Shown here: one piece after another, positions 37,058 through 48,279 of the stretch
How positions within the stretch are numbered: position 1 is the first letter of the stretch
Layout of the letters: the number at the start of each line of letters is the position of its first letter
Assembly (NCBI GenBank): GCA_001695595.3
Contig: MBPM02000007.1
Location: forward strand, 620,001 to 684,000
DNA length: 64,000 nt
Direction of reading: 5' to 3'
From: Plasmopara viticola
Lineage: Eukaryota; Oomycota; Peronosporomycetes; Peronosporales; Peronosporaceae
Notes under the pieces: model-generated
Databases searched by the model: none
What the model was told of the DNA's origin: nothing
What the model saw: only the letters and a program-made list of their open reading frames with translations
Made by a program: the position numbers and the translations under genes

Positions 37058-37940
37058 TTATAATTTTTTTTTCACTTGCGGGGTCAATCCTTGCAAAAAT
37101 GAGCTCAGACTGCTTTTCACGGCAACCACAGCTGCATCTGGTTGAGTGTTTTTTTTCTTTTTCTTGCGCTTTGGACCGTCCAACAGCTTTCGCGGTGGAC
37201 TTGGAGGCAGCGCAAATACACTTGTAGAAACCGTCTTGAGCTCGTTTCGTTGAAAAGCCTCTTTGGTCTCATTCGCAACGTTGTGTTCGTCAAGCTTTGC
37301 CTTCTTCAATGTCACAGTTGAAGCTTCATTGGTGTCTTGCTCTTCTCGCACTCGTTTCTTGCTCTTTGGCTTGTGTACTTTCGATGCCCCCGGTCGGTCA
37401 GTGACATGTTGACACCGATGGCACGTCACCCTCTGAAGAAAAATAACATTAACAACAAGTATATTATTCAAAGCGTATAGTGACCTACCAAGACGGTCGA
37501 CAGGGTCTCTTTCACAAGGCGTGGACCATATCTGCCATTTTGCAATTGAGCGCGACGTTGCCGTCGAGCCAGCCGTCGATTAGCAGGAGACTGGCGGGAT
37601 TGCGACACCACACGCACATCTGCCGACACGCTGGGCACCAAGAGACCGCCACACTTCTCACAGATGTAGTCGAGAACTGACTGGGGTAGTTGTGCATGGT
37701 TGGATCGAGCTAATTGCATCATCGACGCACTGCAATATAGAATGAGTCCACATTGCTGCGACCAAGTGTAGGTTCGGAACTATCGTACATCATATGGTTG
37801 GCCAGCATGGGGCTGGACGGAAGAAGCGCGTGGGCTGAGCTCCAGATAAATGCAAAGCGTTTTTCGAGGTGTCGTGCATTCTCAATGGAAACGACCTTTA
37901 TCTCTGGAAGAAGCAGTGCAGCTGGTGGCGGGGTTGCCAT
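37058..37940 (-). CDS. Zinc-ribbon protein resembling RNase MRP/P subunits (Rpr2/C18orf21-like)
   Basis: Exons on the minus strand are 37940-37789, 37729-37489 and 37432-37058, with introns of 59 and 56 bp, giving 255 aa. Two CxxC pairs, C74/C77 (ICEKCGGLLVPS) and C135/C138 (VTCHRCQ), flank a basic segment (RRLARRQRRAQ). This is the layout of the Rpr2/Rpp21/Snm1 zinc ribbon and of vertebrate C18orf21 (TCK-CN after a basic stretch). The second pair is created by splicing exon 2 to exon 3, which supports the model. The lysine-rich C-terminus (KPKSKKR, KRKKKKK) suggests a nucleolar location. The likely role is pre-rRNA or tRNA processing; the exact subunit identity is inferred and needs profile comparison. 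Confidence 0.7.
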
Positions 37941-38162
37941 CACTAGTGCATCAACGAAAACTAAGGTAACTTACTTAACCCAAAACAGAGTGGTCCACTT
38001 CAAAGCCGTTGTTTGCTTTTTATGAAAAAAAATGAGAGGGTATTTTAATGTCATTATTTGCATTTTAGCGATGGAGGCAATGAGCGCACATTGCTCGCGA
38101 GTCAGTAAACTTTGCCTGATAACGCAATATTACAAGGTCCTGTGGGAATTTGATAGTGCACC

Positions 38163-38366
38163 ATGTCGAAGCTCTCGCTCGATGATAGGCTCCTTTTGAA
38201 ACTCGTTAACGAAGATGCTTCAGAAAGAAGTATAAGCGATTGTTACTGGTCACAATCTAAAATTCTTATCAGGAACGCGCAGCGGTTGCTAGAAGGTCAG
38301 ACTCGAAGCAGGGCACTAGCAGCCGAAATTACCAATGCACTTAGCAATGGGCTTACGACCACGTAG
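38163..38366 (+). CDS. Short ORF of unknown function, doubtful
   Basis: A 67-codon frame from an ATG in a good context (ACCATG), divergent from the zinc-ribbon gene with 222 bp between starts. The product is hydrophilic (LSLDDRLLLKLVNED at the start) and has no signal peptide or known motif. No downstream exon could be joined. It may be a small gene, a first exon of a decayed gene or chance; the divergent position next to a real promoter is the only positional support. Confidence 0.3.
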   Translation: MSKLSLDDRLLLKLVNEDASERSISDCYWSQSKILIRNAQRLLEGQTRSRALAAEITNALSNGLTTT

Positions 38367-41300
38367 CAACGCAAGTCGCCGCTTTGTAAGAAGTCCGCCT
38401 ACTCTTAGCAAACGAATTCCGAAAAACGCATGAATGGCGCCGAGCAATTAGGTCCGCGGCTTCGCGTGCCACGAGAGCTCTTCAAATTGTATTCCTCGCT
38501 TGGCGCATGCGGCAGGAGATCGGCAAAATATGTATTTATTATTTTGCTAGTATCGATAGACCGATTGTCATCAGCTGTCGGTAGATTGGGGAATTTTTGA
38601 TCTATCGCACGTGGTGTAGTCAGCTTCATCAAAAGCAACACTAACTTTAATCCAAAGACTGCTGTGTCCTAGTCGCTGAAGAAAGTACACCACGGCGCAA
38701 GCAGAGCCCAACATGTGATAGTCCAGCAGGACGAGTGGTGTAAAGTCAGCACAACATTGGCTCAAAGTTATTGTGTGCGTCTACAAGGTCTGCACGATGT
38801 GCAGAGGTAGACTACCATTTTCGCGAGAAGAAGCTGACAACTGCTAATAACTGTAGAGATTTGGCATGTTTGTTGCAAGAAAGTATAGCACTTGGACAGC
38901 AGTGTGCTTGGAGATCTGCTATTTTATCTTAATAAATATTGCTCTTCAGACCTGCAGCAAGCGCAAAATTCGCGCACGTAAGCCAAAAAGAAGTACTGGT
39001 GAGGTTGAAGGCGACACCTTTGAGGTGTGACAGATCTCCGCACAAGAAGCAATTTCGAGTGATTGATTGCTGTCTGAGTTGGTATTCCAACGTCTAGAGT
39101 CTTTGATAGAGTCGTCTCACACAAAAGCGGCACGGGTATAATTCGTTGGAGATGTCACGAAGTAGCGTGGAATTCGATAATGCTTAACGTATACATTCTA
39201 CTTTTCGCCTTATAGCTGATACAGCCAAAGTAAGGATTTTTTTTTACCGATGATCATCACACCGAATTCATAATTGAAACTACCAGTGTACACAATGATT
39301 AAGGATGTCGTGACCTAGCCGTTAAAAGCAGTATTTTTGGCCTTTACGACGAGGCCATCGCCACCACACTTATGGAGCTGTATATGCATACTGGCTACAT
39401 TAATCTGAACGTTAGCTCGAGCGATCGCTACAAATCATCGCAGATCGGCGCTTACGTTCAGTACACTTTTAAAGGCCCTCATCTCGCGCTCCTAATTAAA
39501 TACATAAATTGTAATCGCAAGAAAAAATGAGAGCAAGAATTATTAGACTAAGTTGATGAAAATTCGGTCGAAAAATAATTTATTCCCGTCATCAGTCGCG
39601 CCCGGGTTGGCTCAGAGCAGAAGTTACTATGAGTAGAAAGTGATGCTTGGTCATCTGCGAAGATTTGAAGGCCCTTTTGCTATTAAAGTACAACATTTTC
39701 TGACAAAATTACAGACACGTTTGGCTCTAAGTAGCCGCTAACCAGCTCCCCTTTTCCATTTACCATCCTCCCCTTCCTAATGCAGTACCCATACGCTATA
39801 TGGTTGGCTGGAGCGAATACGATTAAAATAAAATGTTTTGTAAATTTTAGAACATATGAAATGCAAAAAAACTTGCAACATTGCACGTACGGAAGCTGAT
39901 AATTTGACAACGATCGTGCCAGAAAATCATTGTTCTAAGAAGCATATTTACAATATATAGATTGGCGTAAACTAAATCAAGCACTATGAGACCACGCAGA
40001 GTGTCCTTAATCATCGCCAGTACCCGGAGCATCAAAGTTGATCTTTGCATTGGCTATGCGAGCCTCATCGGCGCTGGTCCTTGATATCACAGGTCATTAC
40101 ACCGTCTTCTGTTGTGTTCCGTCTATCCTAGGTTTCCGCATCGTCTGTGGCTCGAAGGGATGCCTCAACCACCTCAAACTGCGATAAATTGCGCTGAGTC
40201 AATCCTTAGGAACGTCCACGACCTAGGTGCTCAAGGATCACCCTTTTGTGATGTATGGAGCCCCCGTCATATTGTTTAAAATCCTTTTAGGCGTTTCGAG
40301 GGCTCTAGTGGTGGTGGTGGTACGACTGTCATCTCCAGAGAAGGTTACATGAGCCAATAATGCGAATTAAAATCGTCACGGGTACTGGTGTTGCGACAGC
40401 TCTTGATTTAAGTTCATATATGTATGGATGACCAAAGTTTGAGACAAATATACCGGCAGTCTTTCTCATCATCCCTAGCTCTGTATTGGCTAAAGGCTGA
40501 TTTCAACACTGCTAACTAAACCTTCCCCATTGCCCCGGCAAAGCGTTGGCCAAACTACATATCAGCGATTGCGCGCTCTCGTGCGGAGTGTAGTCTGATG
40601 ACAGCTAGTTGGCCATCGCAAGCCAGCCGGCAGCTGTATCTACAGTCAACAAATCGCCGTTTGATACTTAAATTCGCTTTAAAACGCAGATTGTGCGCTC
40701 TCCACTCGTGAAGCTGTTGAATTACTTAGAAGCAGTTTGCCATGCAGAAAAGCATAGACAAGTTCTACATTGTACGAAAGCCAGGTCTCAGCAAGGTACG
40801 TCATCACTTGACGCGGATAGGCCTCTTGCATCACGGTAAGTTGACGCTAGAATATGTCGTCGTTGGCGATATTACTAAGGCTTTACATTGGTCCAAGAGC
40901 TTCTGCAATGCCTCCATTGATTCAAACGTTCTGCGCTGCCTGGCAAGGATATTTTTTGCTGACGTGCTAGCGACAAAAAAGGTCATTAGCTTCAGGAAAT
41001 AAATCACCAAAAGCATTTATTGGAGCTTATTCGCTGTTGATTACTAAAGTCAATGAAGACACTAAGAAGTCCATGAATGTCTGTTTAAAAAGCCTTGTTG
41101 CCCAAATATAGTCCTCGGCTCTAACTCCAGCCATAAACATATAAGAAAAGGTAATAGGTTGGCTTGACGAGCTAAATCGCACCACGTGCAAACCAAAACG
41201 GTTTCTTTTGTAAGTAAATTCCAACAACTGGCCGTACATCATCTCAGAACTTCAAGAGAGCGGACATTAGCTTAGCTGTGGCTCTTTTGCGTCTGCGCAC

Positions 41301-42633
41301 GTGCAAACCAAAACGATTTCTTTTGTAAGTAAATTCCAACAACCAGCTTTTACCAGCACTTAATTCTCAGCGCATTTCTTTTGCTGACGGAAATACATAG
41401 TTGCGTAATTCGCCGTTCGGCGTCAAACTGCATACGATATAGCGCACAAAGATTTGCTGATTCAAGACCATCAAGAAGAGCAGCCAGCGGTGTTCTACTA
41501 CGTAACAAATGCCTACGTTCCGCGTCACGAATGTTGTATACACCATGAGGTGTTATTGTGACATTACTATCGTTAATTCACGCGACAAAAGCATAGAAGC
41601 CAATACCAACGGACAATAGTTCAGAACTTGTTGCCGCTCAACGAATTCATGAGCTCAGCCTTGCGGATTCACGGCACCATCTAGTGAACCAAGTCTCCTT
41701 GTCCTCGCATTTTGCGAAATACTGATAGCCTTTTCCGCAACTTCCGCGTACGCTGTTACTGCTGCTTGGAAGTTGCAATCTTTACACATGATCATTAAAG
41801 GCATGTAGCTTTGTCTTCATTGTCCAATTTCCCTTGTTCTTTGCACGTACGATTGCAGGTATACTGCAGAGCGAGCCTATTCCAACGACGCGTATGTGGT
41901 ATCAACGATGGATTCTAGTTGGTCAGAAATGAAGAAATGGAAGAATGATGATAGGCCCCCCTTTCGTTGTTATAGCTTAGGGGTACTGCATTAAGGTTAG
42001 CGTCTCTAATAATAGTAAGATGAAAGTTTGTAAAGCATTGTGAATGTTCTATATCCTACAGAACATCAAATTTAATGGTGTTCGGTCCAGCCAATCATCG
42101 ATCAATATTACTGCTTAGGGATACTGACTGCATTAAATAGGGGCGATTATAGCGATGACTATTCAGGTGATGCATCTAATAAATTTACGAAATATTTACG
42201 CTTTCAGCGGGCCACAGTCAAATATTACTTTGATACCGAAGTGCATCCCCCTTCATTATGTCGATTGCCCTGGTTATTTTTCTTTCGCGTATGTCGTGAT
42301 ACATGTGCCTACTCACGTAGCGCCATCGGTGTTTTTGGTGATCGCAAAATAACATTATATTTGCACTTATGTCAATATTGTAAAAAAGCTCTTTTGGGAA
42401 AACTATTCTGTGCTGCTCTTGAAAAGATTCGCTTTTATGATATTATCTTATCGTCAAGTCCTAAAACTCCATACAATTCACGTCAAAACCTGCCGCATAT
42501 TTGTGCCACGTGTGTTAGCAGTGCGAAACCAATTAGGAAGAGATCGGTGCATTATTTGAATAAACATGTGTGCGATGCACAAGACAGAACAGTACAGAAA
42601 GGTGCTAATACCTTAAATCGATTAACTTAGCAC
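38367..42633. other. Gene-poor stretch with short direct repeats
   Basis: No supportable gene. A 48-bp direct repeat (CACGTGCAAACCAAAACG-TTTC and following) occurs at 41183-41230 and 41298-41345 with two mismatches; the spacer holds nothing else recognisable. Frames at 40742-41002 and 42241-42630 (+) have no known domains and lie outside any clear gene structure. Confidence 0.45.
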
Positions 42634-42753
42634 ACATAGAGAGGCTTAAATTATTGTCAGCGAGGCAAAATACATAGAGAGGCTTAAATTATTGTCAGCG
42701 AGGCAAAATTTGTTGCCACATAGAGAGGCTTAAATTATTGTCAGCGAGGCAAA
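42634..42753. repeat. Three copies of a 37-bp repeat
   Basis: ACATAGAGAGGCTTAAATTA-TTGTCAGCGAGGCAAAA occurs at 42634-42670, 42672-42708 and 42718-42753, nearly identical, separated by 1 and 9 bp. It lies 110 bp beyond the stop codon of the transporter gene (minus strand), so it could fall in or after its 3' UTR. The copy number is too low and the spacers too short for a CRISPR array. Confidence 0.85.
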
Positions 42754-42863
42754 TTTCGTATGCCGAACAAATGTCATGGTATAAATCATCTCTATTAGCG
42801 CATCACAATCTTACAAGACGAGAAGCTGTGCCCGCCGCCTGCAACAATGCGAAAACCGGTATT

Positions 42864-44402
42864 TCAAGATTGCATCGTATCGTAGCTATTCACTTTGGGC
42901 TGGTTATGCTCAAGTAAACGATCAGCTTCGTCTGTTGTACTATTGGACGCGCTCTTTGCTTTACGTCGCCTTCTATTGCTCGATCCACTGCAGTATGACA
43001 TGTAAATGACAGCGCAGAGTCCAACCAGTGCAGCAAGGGAAGGAAGAATGCAATAAACCTGCCGCAAGAACTCTCCATCCTCTTTTGGAAAGTCTTGTAG
43101 CTGCTGACGTGTGTTTTGGATAAAAAAAATGGCCACGCCGTTTGAAATTTTATCCGTGAAGCTCATTGATCCGTATACAAAAGCTCCAGATTCAACATGG
43201 TTTCCGACCAAATCACCTGTCAGACACACCGACGTGACCATTATGATTGAATTTCCCATGCCCAAAACGACCGAGAAGAGGTGGATCCACGCTGCCGTCT
43301 TCGGAACTAAAAAGTACGAGAATGTGAGTGCTGCAATAATCAATCCAGCGCCCATGGCATATGACCCTGTACGTCCAAGCGTTTCGTTCAAAAAACGGAG
43401 AAGAAAGGTAGCCATAAAACCAGACAAATAGACCAAAAGCGGTACGATCGCAATGGACGTAGTTGACATCTCAAGTGTATCAATGAGGTAAAATGAAATA
43501 AAAACCTGCGTGATATTCACGACAAGTCTCGTGCACATGTAGATCAAGCCAACTTCGTAGAACATCCCCACTTGAAACCAGCTAGTCCACGTCATGTGTT
43601 GGGATGGGACGACAATATCTGCCTTCGATATCTGGAAACTTTCTTCACAATAACAGGTGGTGGGTCCCCGTCCTTTAAGGTCTGCCAGTACGAAACTTTC
43701 AGCCAACATTCTGCGTGCCACGGTTTCGTCCGCATTCACCTTTGTTTTTTCCGGCGTTCCCACCAAGAAAACCACAGTACATATTCCTCCAATAAGTACT
43801 GAAATGTACGCCAAAAGGGTAAACTTTTGCACATCGGGGACCCCAAGTGGTTCAACGACTCGTAAAAGGACTAAAAAAGCACAAAAGACCACCACGTTTG
43901 ACACTATTGTGAAAGCGTACCGAGTACTGTTAAGAAGACAACGCACGTTATCGTTCTCTGATAACTCGGGCACCATTGCCATATGGGATACTTGCACTGT
44001 GGCCCACCCCACATTAAAGAGGCTGGCAGCTACACTATAATACACGAGCATGACCGTTCGACTGGGGTCCGAGAACCACCGTGGAGCACACGTTCCAAAG
44101 ACGAAAAAGAAGCAGAGGATGACGAGCAATGAGCCACTAGCGAGCCACGTCTTGCGACAACCCCAGCCTAGCCACGGAAGGCCCGACGACTTGTCTGAGA
44201 AGACTCCAACCAATGGGGTCGCGAGACCATCGGCGATCTGACCACAGAACATGACAATGGCCGAGTCGACTGGGGACATTTCCACGGCCTGCAATAGGAA
44301 CACGAGCAGATACGAAAACCACGTGGACGCACACATGTCGTTCAGAACATGACCGACGCCATATGCGAGGTAGCGCAATGGTGTCCATTGTATGTCGGCC
44401 AT
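42864..44402 (-). CDS. Major facilitator transporter, MFSD12/GPH-like
   Basis: A single-exon 512-aa protein with about twelve hydrophobic segments. The N-terminus has YGVGHVLNDMCASTWFSYLL, the first helix region typical of the MFSD12 branch of the glycoside-pentoside-hexuronide symporter family. The loop after helix 2 has DGLATPLVGVFSDKS, the usual G-x3-D loop. MFSD12 in animals acts at lysosomes and melanosomes in cysteine import; whether that substrate holds here is unknown. I start at the ATG of MADIQWTPL at 44402; a longer frame upstream uses only TTG. The tail is hydrophilic, with a basic cluster (SSNRRRRKAK) and EADRLLEHNQP, an acidic-dileucine-like EADRLL that may serve as an endolysosomal sorting signal. 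Confidence 0.85.
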   Translation of the reverse strand: MADIQWTPLRYLAYGVGHVLNDMCASTWFSYLLVFLLQAVEMSPVDSAIVMFCGQIADGLATPLVGVFSDKSSGLPWLGWGCRKTWLASGSLLVILCFFFVFGTCAPRWFSDPSRTVMLVYYSVAASLFNVGWATVQVSHMAMVPELSENDNVRCLLNSTRYAFTIVSNVVVFCAFLVLLRVVEPLGVPDVQKFTLLAYISVLIGGICTVVFLVGTPEKTKVNADETVARRMLAESFVLADLKGRGPTTCYCEESFQISKADIVVPSQHMTWTSWFQVGMFYEVGLIYMCTRLVVNITQVFISFYLIDTLEMSTTSIAIVPLLVYLSGFMATFLLRFLNETLGRTGSYAMGAGLIIAALTFSYFLVPKTAAWIHLFSVVLGMGNSIIMVTSVCLTGDLVGNHVESGAFVYGSMSFTDKISNGVAIFFIQNTRQQLQDFPKEDGEFLRQVYCILPSLAALVGLCAVIYMSYCSGSSNRRRRKAKSASNSTTDEADRLLEHNQPKVNSYDTMQS

Positions 44403-44877
44403 ACCCGCGAATGGACGCGAGCAGAGAGGCAGAGAGTTGTTCAAAAGATCTAGCAAGATCGACTGTCCTTGTGTACATGAAACTTATATATAGTGATAGG
44501 TAGTGGGGGTAAAAGTTGCATGTCTCGGATCTGTATTCTTTTACGAGGTTGACTATGTGTGAGCACGTACTGGTAGAGCAAACGCTAATAGCTCTTAGAG
44601 ACTTTGCCCAACCTTACATGCCAAGATCTCCCCGACTCAACTTCATCAACTGAATACATGGATATAGCAAAGACTTGAAGGTTATAGGTGCACTAACAGG
44701 TTCTACATAAAACTGGGCTTATATGCTTAAAAGCTGCCATCAAACGATAGCAGATTAACCGGCATCAAATAGGGCTTGCGGTCTGTCCAGCACCTAAACA
44801 GTAACGTATTGCGTTAAAAAAATGGTGGGTTGGTATTGGGTAAACAACCTGAAATTGATAAAATAAATCTCTATTGA
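44403..44877. other. Intergenic between NOL6 and the transporter
   Basis: A 475-bp gap on the minus strand that must contain the 3' end of NOL6 and the promoter of the transporter gene. A/T-rich, no frame and no repeat. No core promoter motif could be assigned with confidence. Confidence 0.4.
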
Positions 44878-47800
44878 TCATTGTTTTGACAAATTTTCGA
44901 AAGGCTGTAGAGCAACACTCTTAACTATGCCATGGCTCATGCTTTGCATATCCGACAAAATTTCAAAAATGTTTGGTACAGCCAAGCATCGACGTGCCTC
45001 CTCCTCCTTGCCTTTTAAAGTCGGCAGAGCCATTTGATACTTTGCTGTGATGGCACGAAAGTTGACTGGAAGAAATGCTTGTGGCTTCCAAGTAATCAGG
45101 ATCTCCGTTCCATCGACAGCATTTACAAAGAAAAAGGCCAAGTGACCATACGTCCGCTGCAAATTCTGTAGCAATTCGTGCACTGGATCCAATCCAACCA
45201 TGACTGGAACAGCAGTCATGTCCATATTCTTGTACACGGACGCGACAAACGGGTGCTTTTTATCGCCATCGACACGAATGCGCTTGGTTGGAAGGTTTTC
45301 CGTCGCCAATTGAAGCATTGCATCAAATTCTTTTCTAGACGATGCAAACGCTTTCTTCCAACCAGAAGACGACGCACCCGACGATAGCCAACCCACTAAG
45401 ACATTGTACGATTGTTGGGCTAGTACACTTAATCGCTGAACTACCACTTTATCGAGAGTAAACCGCGTCCAGCTCGATAGAGAATCCATTTCTTCATAAT
45501 CCGCAGCGATAAACATAGCAGGGTGAGTACTTGGACTTGTTCTTGATGCTTCAAAGCGTTTGAAGACCTCCCGGCGCTTCTCATCGTCCCATGAAGCACT
45601 AAAATCCACGGTAAACGGGACATTTGGCCAGTCAAATTTCGCAATTTGTTTCAAAAACCGAAGGAAACTTGACAAAATCGAGTGAGGAATCGAAGGGGGG
45701 ACAGCTGTTAAAAACACATTAGCCACAAGGAGTTCGAGTGCTTCAATCGGCAACGCGTTGCTCAGCATCTTGTCAGCTAGCCATCGTTGCGCAAGCCGAA
45801 CGGTAGGACCGTAAGAAGTGTGCTTTGTGTGGAGCGCATGAATGACTCTTGCATGTTTGGACAAATAGTCGGCTTCTCGTTTGACTGTCACGTATTCTGG
45901 AGAGTGCACGATCGCCAGCTTCTTCACTCCCGTAGCACCAGTAGCAACACTCAGCTCTTTCTCACAACGAATTACGACGCGAAAAACAAAGCCACTCATA
46001 AAGACATCGACACAATCTTTGGCCACTTCACAACGAATCTGACGTGACTGAAGTTCGTGTCCTATGTGCACGTAAAATCCAGCTTTAGCGTGCATCAAAG
46101 CCTTGAGTTCATTCGGCCAAGCTGAAGAGCGTTCAAACTTGAGATGCAGCACAAGAGGTTCCAGAACCGTGTTGACGTGCGCCAAAGGTGCAGCCTCGAT
46201 CACTTCACCCTTTGAGTAAGCAAGTGGGTGTGGCTGTACTGGAGTAAGACTCGTGTACCGAAATGCCGGGTGGACTGGAAGCACGTCCGACACCTTAAGA
46301 GGCAACGTATTTAAATCGCGCAATGTCTTTGCAAACTTATTAAAAATGACCCAGAGCTTCGATACGGCATTCATTGTAGATTCAAATGACGTCTTCGATC
46401 TTTTCGTTTTTTCTCCGGAAACAGCTTCGACGTCCAGTGTCGAGTACAAAGCAGTAGTTGACGTCTTAATGTGCGACGATAAGATTTGGGGACAGTGCGC
46501 TGGCAAAATGTACTTGACAATGGCATCGAGGACACGATGTCGATTGTCAGTATCAAATCCTTCCCAAACGACCGCTTCAACGATCGCACCGTCTTTAAAC
46601 CGACGCAATTCCGATTTGCCACGCCAAAAGCTACGAAACAGAGTGCTGGCTTCCTTATCGTCGACAGACGGTCCTTTGTCCACAATCCGGGTGGCATTAT
46701 CGGGATTAATCCGCAGTCCAATGGCAACTTTACGCGGCATTGGCAATGCATTGTCTTGCAGGTTCCACTCGACATCGTCTTCCGTCATTGGTCGAATGAG
46801 ACTTACTCGATCCGTTAAGGCAGTGGAAAGCACAGCTTCTACCTTTTGCAGCCAAAAACGCTCGAGCCCCATATCGTGGATACGACGCTTCTCGTCCATT
46901 GTATACGTGTCATTATCTGCTTCATCCACTCCACTAGGAGCTGGGAGCCAAAAGTACTGATCATAACGGGTCCAGAACGAATCTTTTTGGATAAATAGCG
47001 ACCAAAACGCATCGATTGTGCAATGTTGCACGAGTGTGACCGACTCAATCGCAGCGTTTTGGACCTCCTTCCACGCACTTGTGGATACTCGACTAAAGAG
47101 ATTCAAGCGACCGGATGCGTCCAGAAAGACCAATTGAAAAGAGCGACGGAAGGTCTGCATGCCCTCAGTCGTTAACACTACGCCATCTTCCGCTGGTGGG
47201 AATTGCAATGGTTCTTTCTCGAGATCGTGGACTGCTAAAAATTGCATTAATACTTTAAACATCTGGTCGGATGGCGTCTGTGCATTCAGTCGCTTTTTCT
47301 GATACAGATACAACAGCACCATGGAGAGCAAAAAGCCATTGACAGAGTCGATGGCAGTGTGAAACCCTCGCTGTCGTAGCCATACTTTGGCCAAGATACA
47401 CGCCTCGGCCAATTGAGGCGCTTCTTTCAAGGCCCTGTGAAGGTCTCTCGTATGTTGTCGCAATGTCATGTCCTCCAAAATGGAATTATTATACATGGGC
47501 GTACTGCACTGTTTCATCTCGTCTTCTGTCATATTGGGTTCGTGCTTGACGTTATTCCTCGATGGAACCAATTTCGCCAGCTTAAACAGCTCTGTCGTCA
47601 CGACTGGGATCACGCGTACCACAACGTTGGTACCCTTCAGACCATGTTGGCGCAAATAGTCAGAATGGACCGACAACATCACTACTGACTTTTCGAAATC
47701 ACCATGCCAGGCTTGCAGCTTTACTTGTGAGAAGATTGTTTCATGCGTTTGCAACTCCGAGGCTAAGACGCCCAAGTACAAGTTCCGCTTGTCGAAATAG

Positions 47801-48279
47801 CGGAAATTTCCAAAGTCTTTGGGTAGGAAGCAGCTCTGTGGCATTTCTACGGTCAAGTCAATACTAAGTGTGCCGTACTCGGAGTTCTTTTTGCCAGTAT
47901 AGGCCATGGTCTGCAGGATGTAGCTGCCCACAATGTCCAAACGTACAGGACGCTGGAATGGCAACACAATCTCTTTGCGTTTGACATAATTGCGTACTAA
48001 TAGTCCGCGGGCCTGCAATGCGTCCTGTGTGACTTGCTGTTCCTGCGTGTTGTGTAAAATCTCCTTTACTTGAAACAACAGAGTCTGTAGGCCCGAGGAT
48101 ACCGCGGCGCTGGGTTTACGCCCGGCAGCGGTCAATAGCTCGTCGATCTGGAGGCGGAAGTACGATGAACGGTAGGACGTCGTGGGGTCAGCTGCACGCA
48201 AATGATGCAGCTCATTGTCATTGGGCAGCGCGTATTTAGACAGCGCCTTGCGGAGCTCGAACGAAGACGTCGATGCCAT
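44878..48279 (-). CDS. NOL6: Nucleolar protein 6 (Nrap/Utp22)
   Basis: A single-exon protein of 1,133 aa, full length for the family. The N-terminal part contains the Nrap signature region: RLDIVGSYILQTMAY, a nucleotidyltransferase-like D1 segment, and SVNGFLLSMVLLYLYQKKRL; the middle has FWRGKSELRRFKDGAIVEAVVWE, which is highly characteristic of NOL6. The C-terminal part repeats a poly(A)-polymerase-like fold (RLAQRWLADKMLSNALPIEALELLVA). In yeast and human it is a component of the UTP-C/small-subunit processome that processes 18S pre-rRNA in the nucleolus. The start ATG at 48279 gives MASTSSFEL. No lesions are seen. Confidence 0.93.
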   Translation of the reverse strand: MASTSSFELRKALSKYALPNDNELHHLRAADPTTSYRSSYFRLQIDELLTAAGRKPSAAVSSGLQTLLFQVKEILHNTQEQQVTQDALQARGLLVRNYVKRKEIVLPFQRPVRLDIVGSYILQTMAYTGKKNSEYGTLSIDLTVEMPQSCFLPKDFGNFRYFDKRNLYLGVLASELQTHETIFSQVKLQAWHGDFEKSVVMLSVHSDYLRQHGLKGTNVVVRVIPVVTTELFKLAKLVPSRNNVKHEPNMTEDEMKQCSTPMYNNSILEDMTLRQHTRDLHRALKEAPQLAEACILAKVWLRQRGFHTAIDSVNGFLLSMVLLYLYQKKRLNAQTPSDQMFKVLMQFLAVHDLEKEPLQFPPAEDGVVLTTEGMQTFRRSFQLVFLDASGRLNLFSRVSTSAWKEVQNAAIESVTLVQHCTIDAFWSLFIQKDSFWTRYDQYFWLPAPSGVDEADNDTYTMDEKRRIHDMGLERFWLQKVEAVLSTALTDRVSLIRPMTEDDVEWNLQDNALPMPRKVAIGLRINPDNATRIVDKGPSVDDKEASTLFRSFWRGKSELRRFKDGAIVEAVVWEGFDTDNRHRVLDAIVKYILPAHCPQILSSHIKTSTTALYSTLDVEAVSGEKTKRSKTSFESTMNAVSKLWVIFNKFAKTLRDLNTLPLKVSDVLPVHPAFRYTSLTPVQPHPLAYSKGEVIEAAPLAHVNTVLEPLVLHLKFERSSAWPNELKALMHAKAGFYVHIGHELQSRQIRCEVAKDCVDVFMSGFVFRVVIRCEKELSVATGATGVKKLAIVHSPEYVTVKREADYLSKHARVIHALHTKHTSYGPTVRLAQRWLADKMLSNALPIEALELLVANVFLTAVPPSIPHSILSSFLRFLKQIAKFDWPNVPFTVDFSASWDDEKRREVFKRFEASRTSPSTHPAMFIAADYEEMDSLSSWTRFTLDKVVVQRLSVLAQQSYNVLVGWLSSGASSSGWKKAFASSRKEFDAMLQLATENLPTKRIRVDGDKKHPFVASVYKNMDMTAVPVMVGLDPVHELLQNLQRTYGHLAFFFVNAVDGTEILITWKPQAFLPVNFRAITAKYQMALPTLKGKEEEARRCLAVPNIFEILSDMQSMSHGIVKSVALQPFENLSKQ

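Noticed and set aside
42634..42753. CRISPR array
   Set aside because: Only three units, spacers of 1 and 9 bp, and the context is a eukaryotic genome.
46253..46960. 235-codon plus-strand frame
   Set aside because: It is antisense to NOL6, whose 1,133-codon frame carries clear family motifs.
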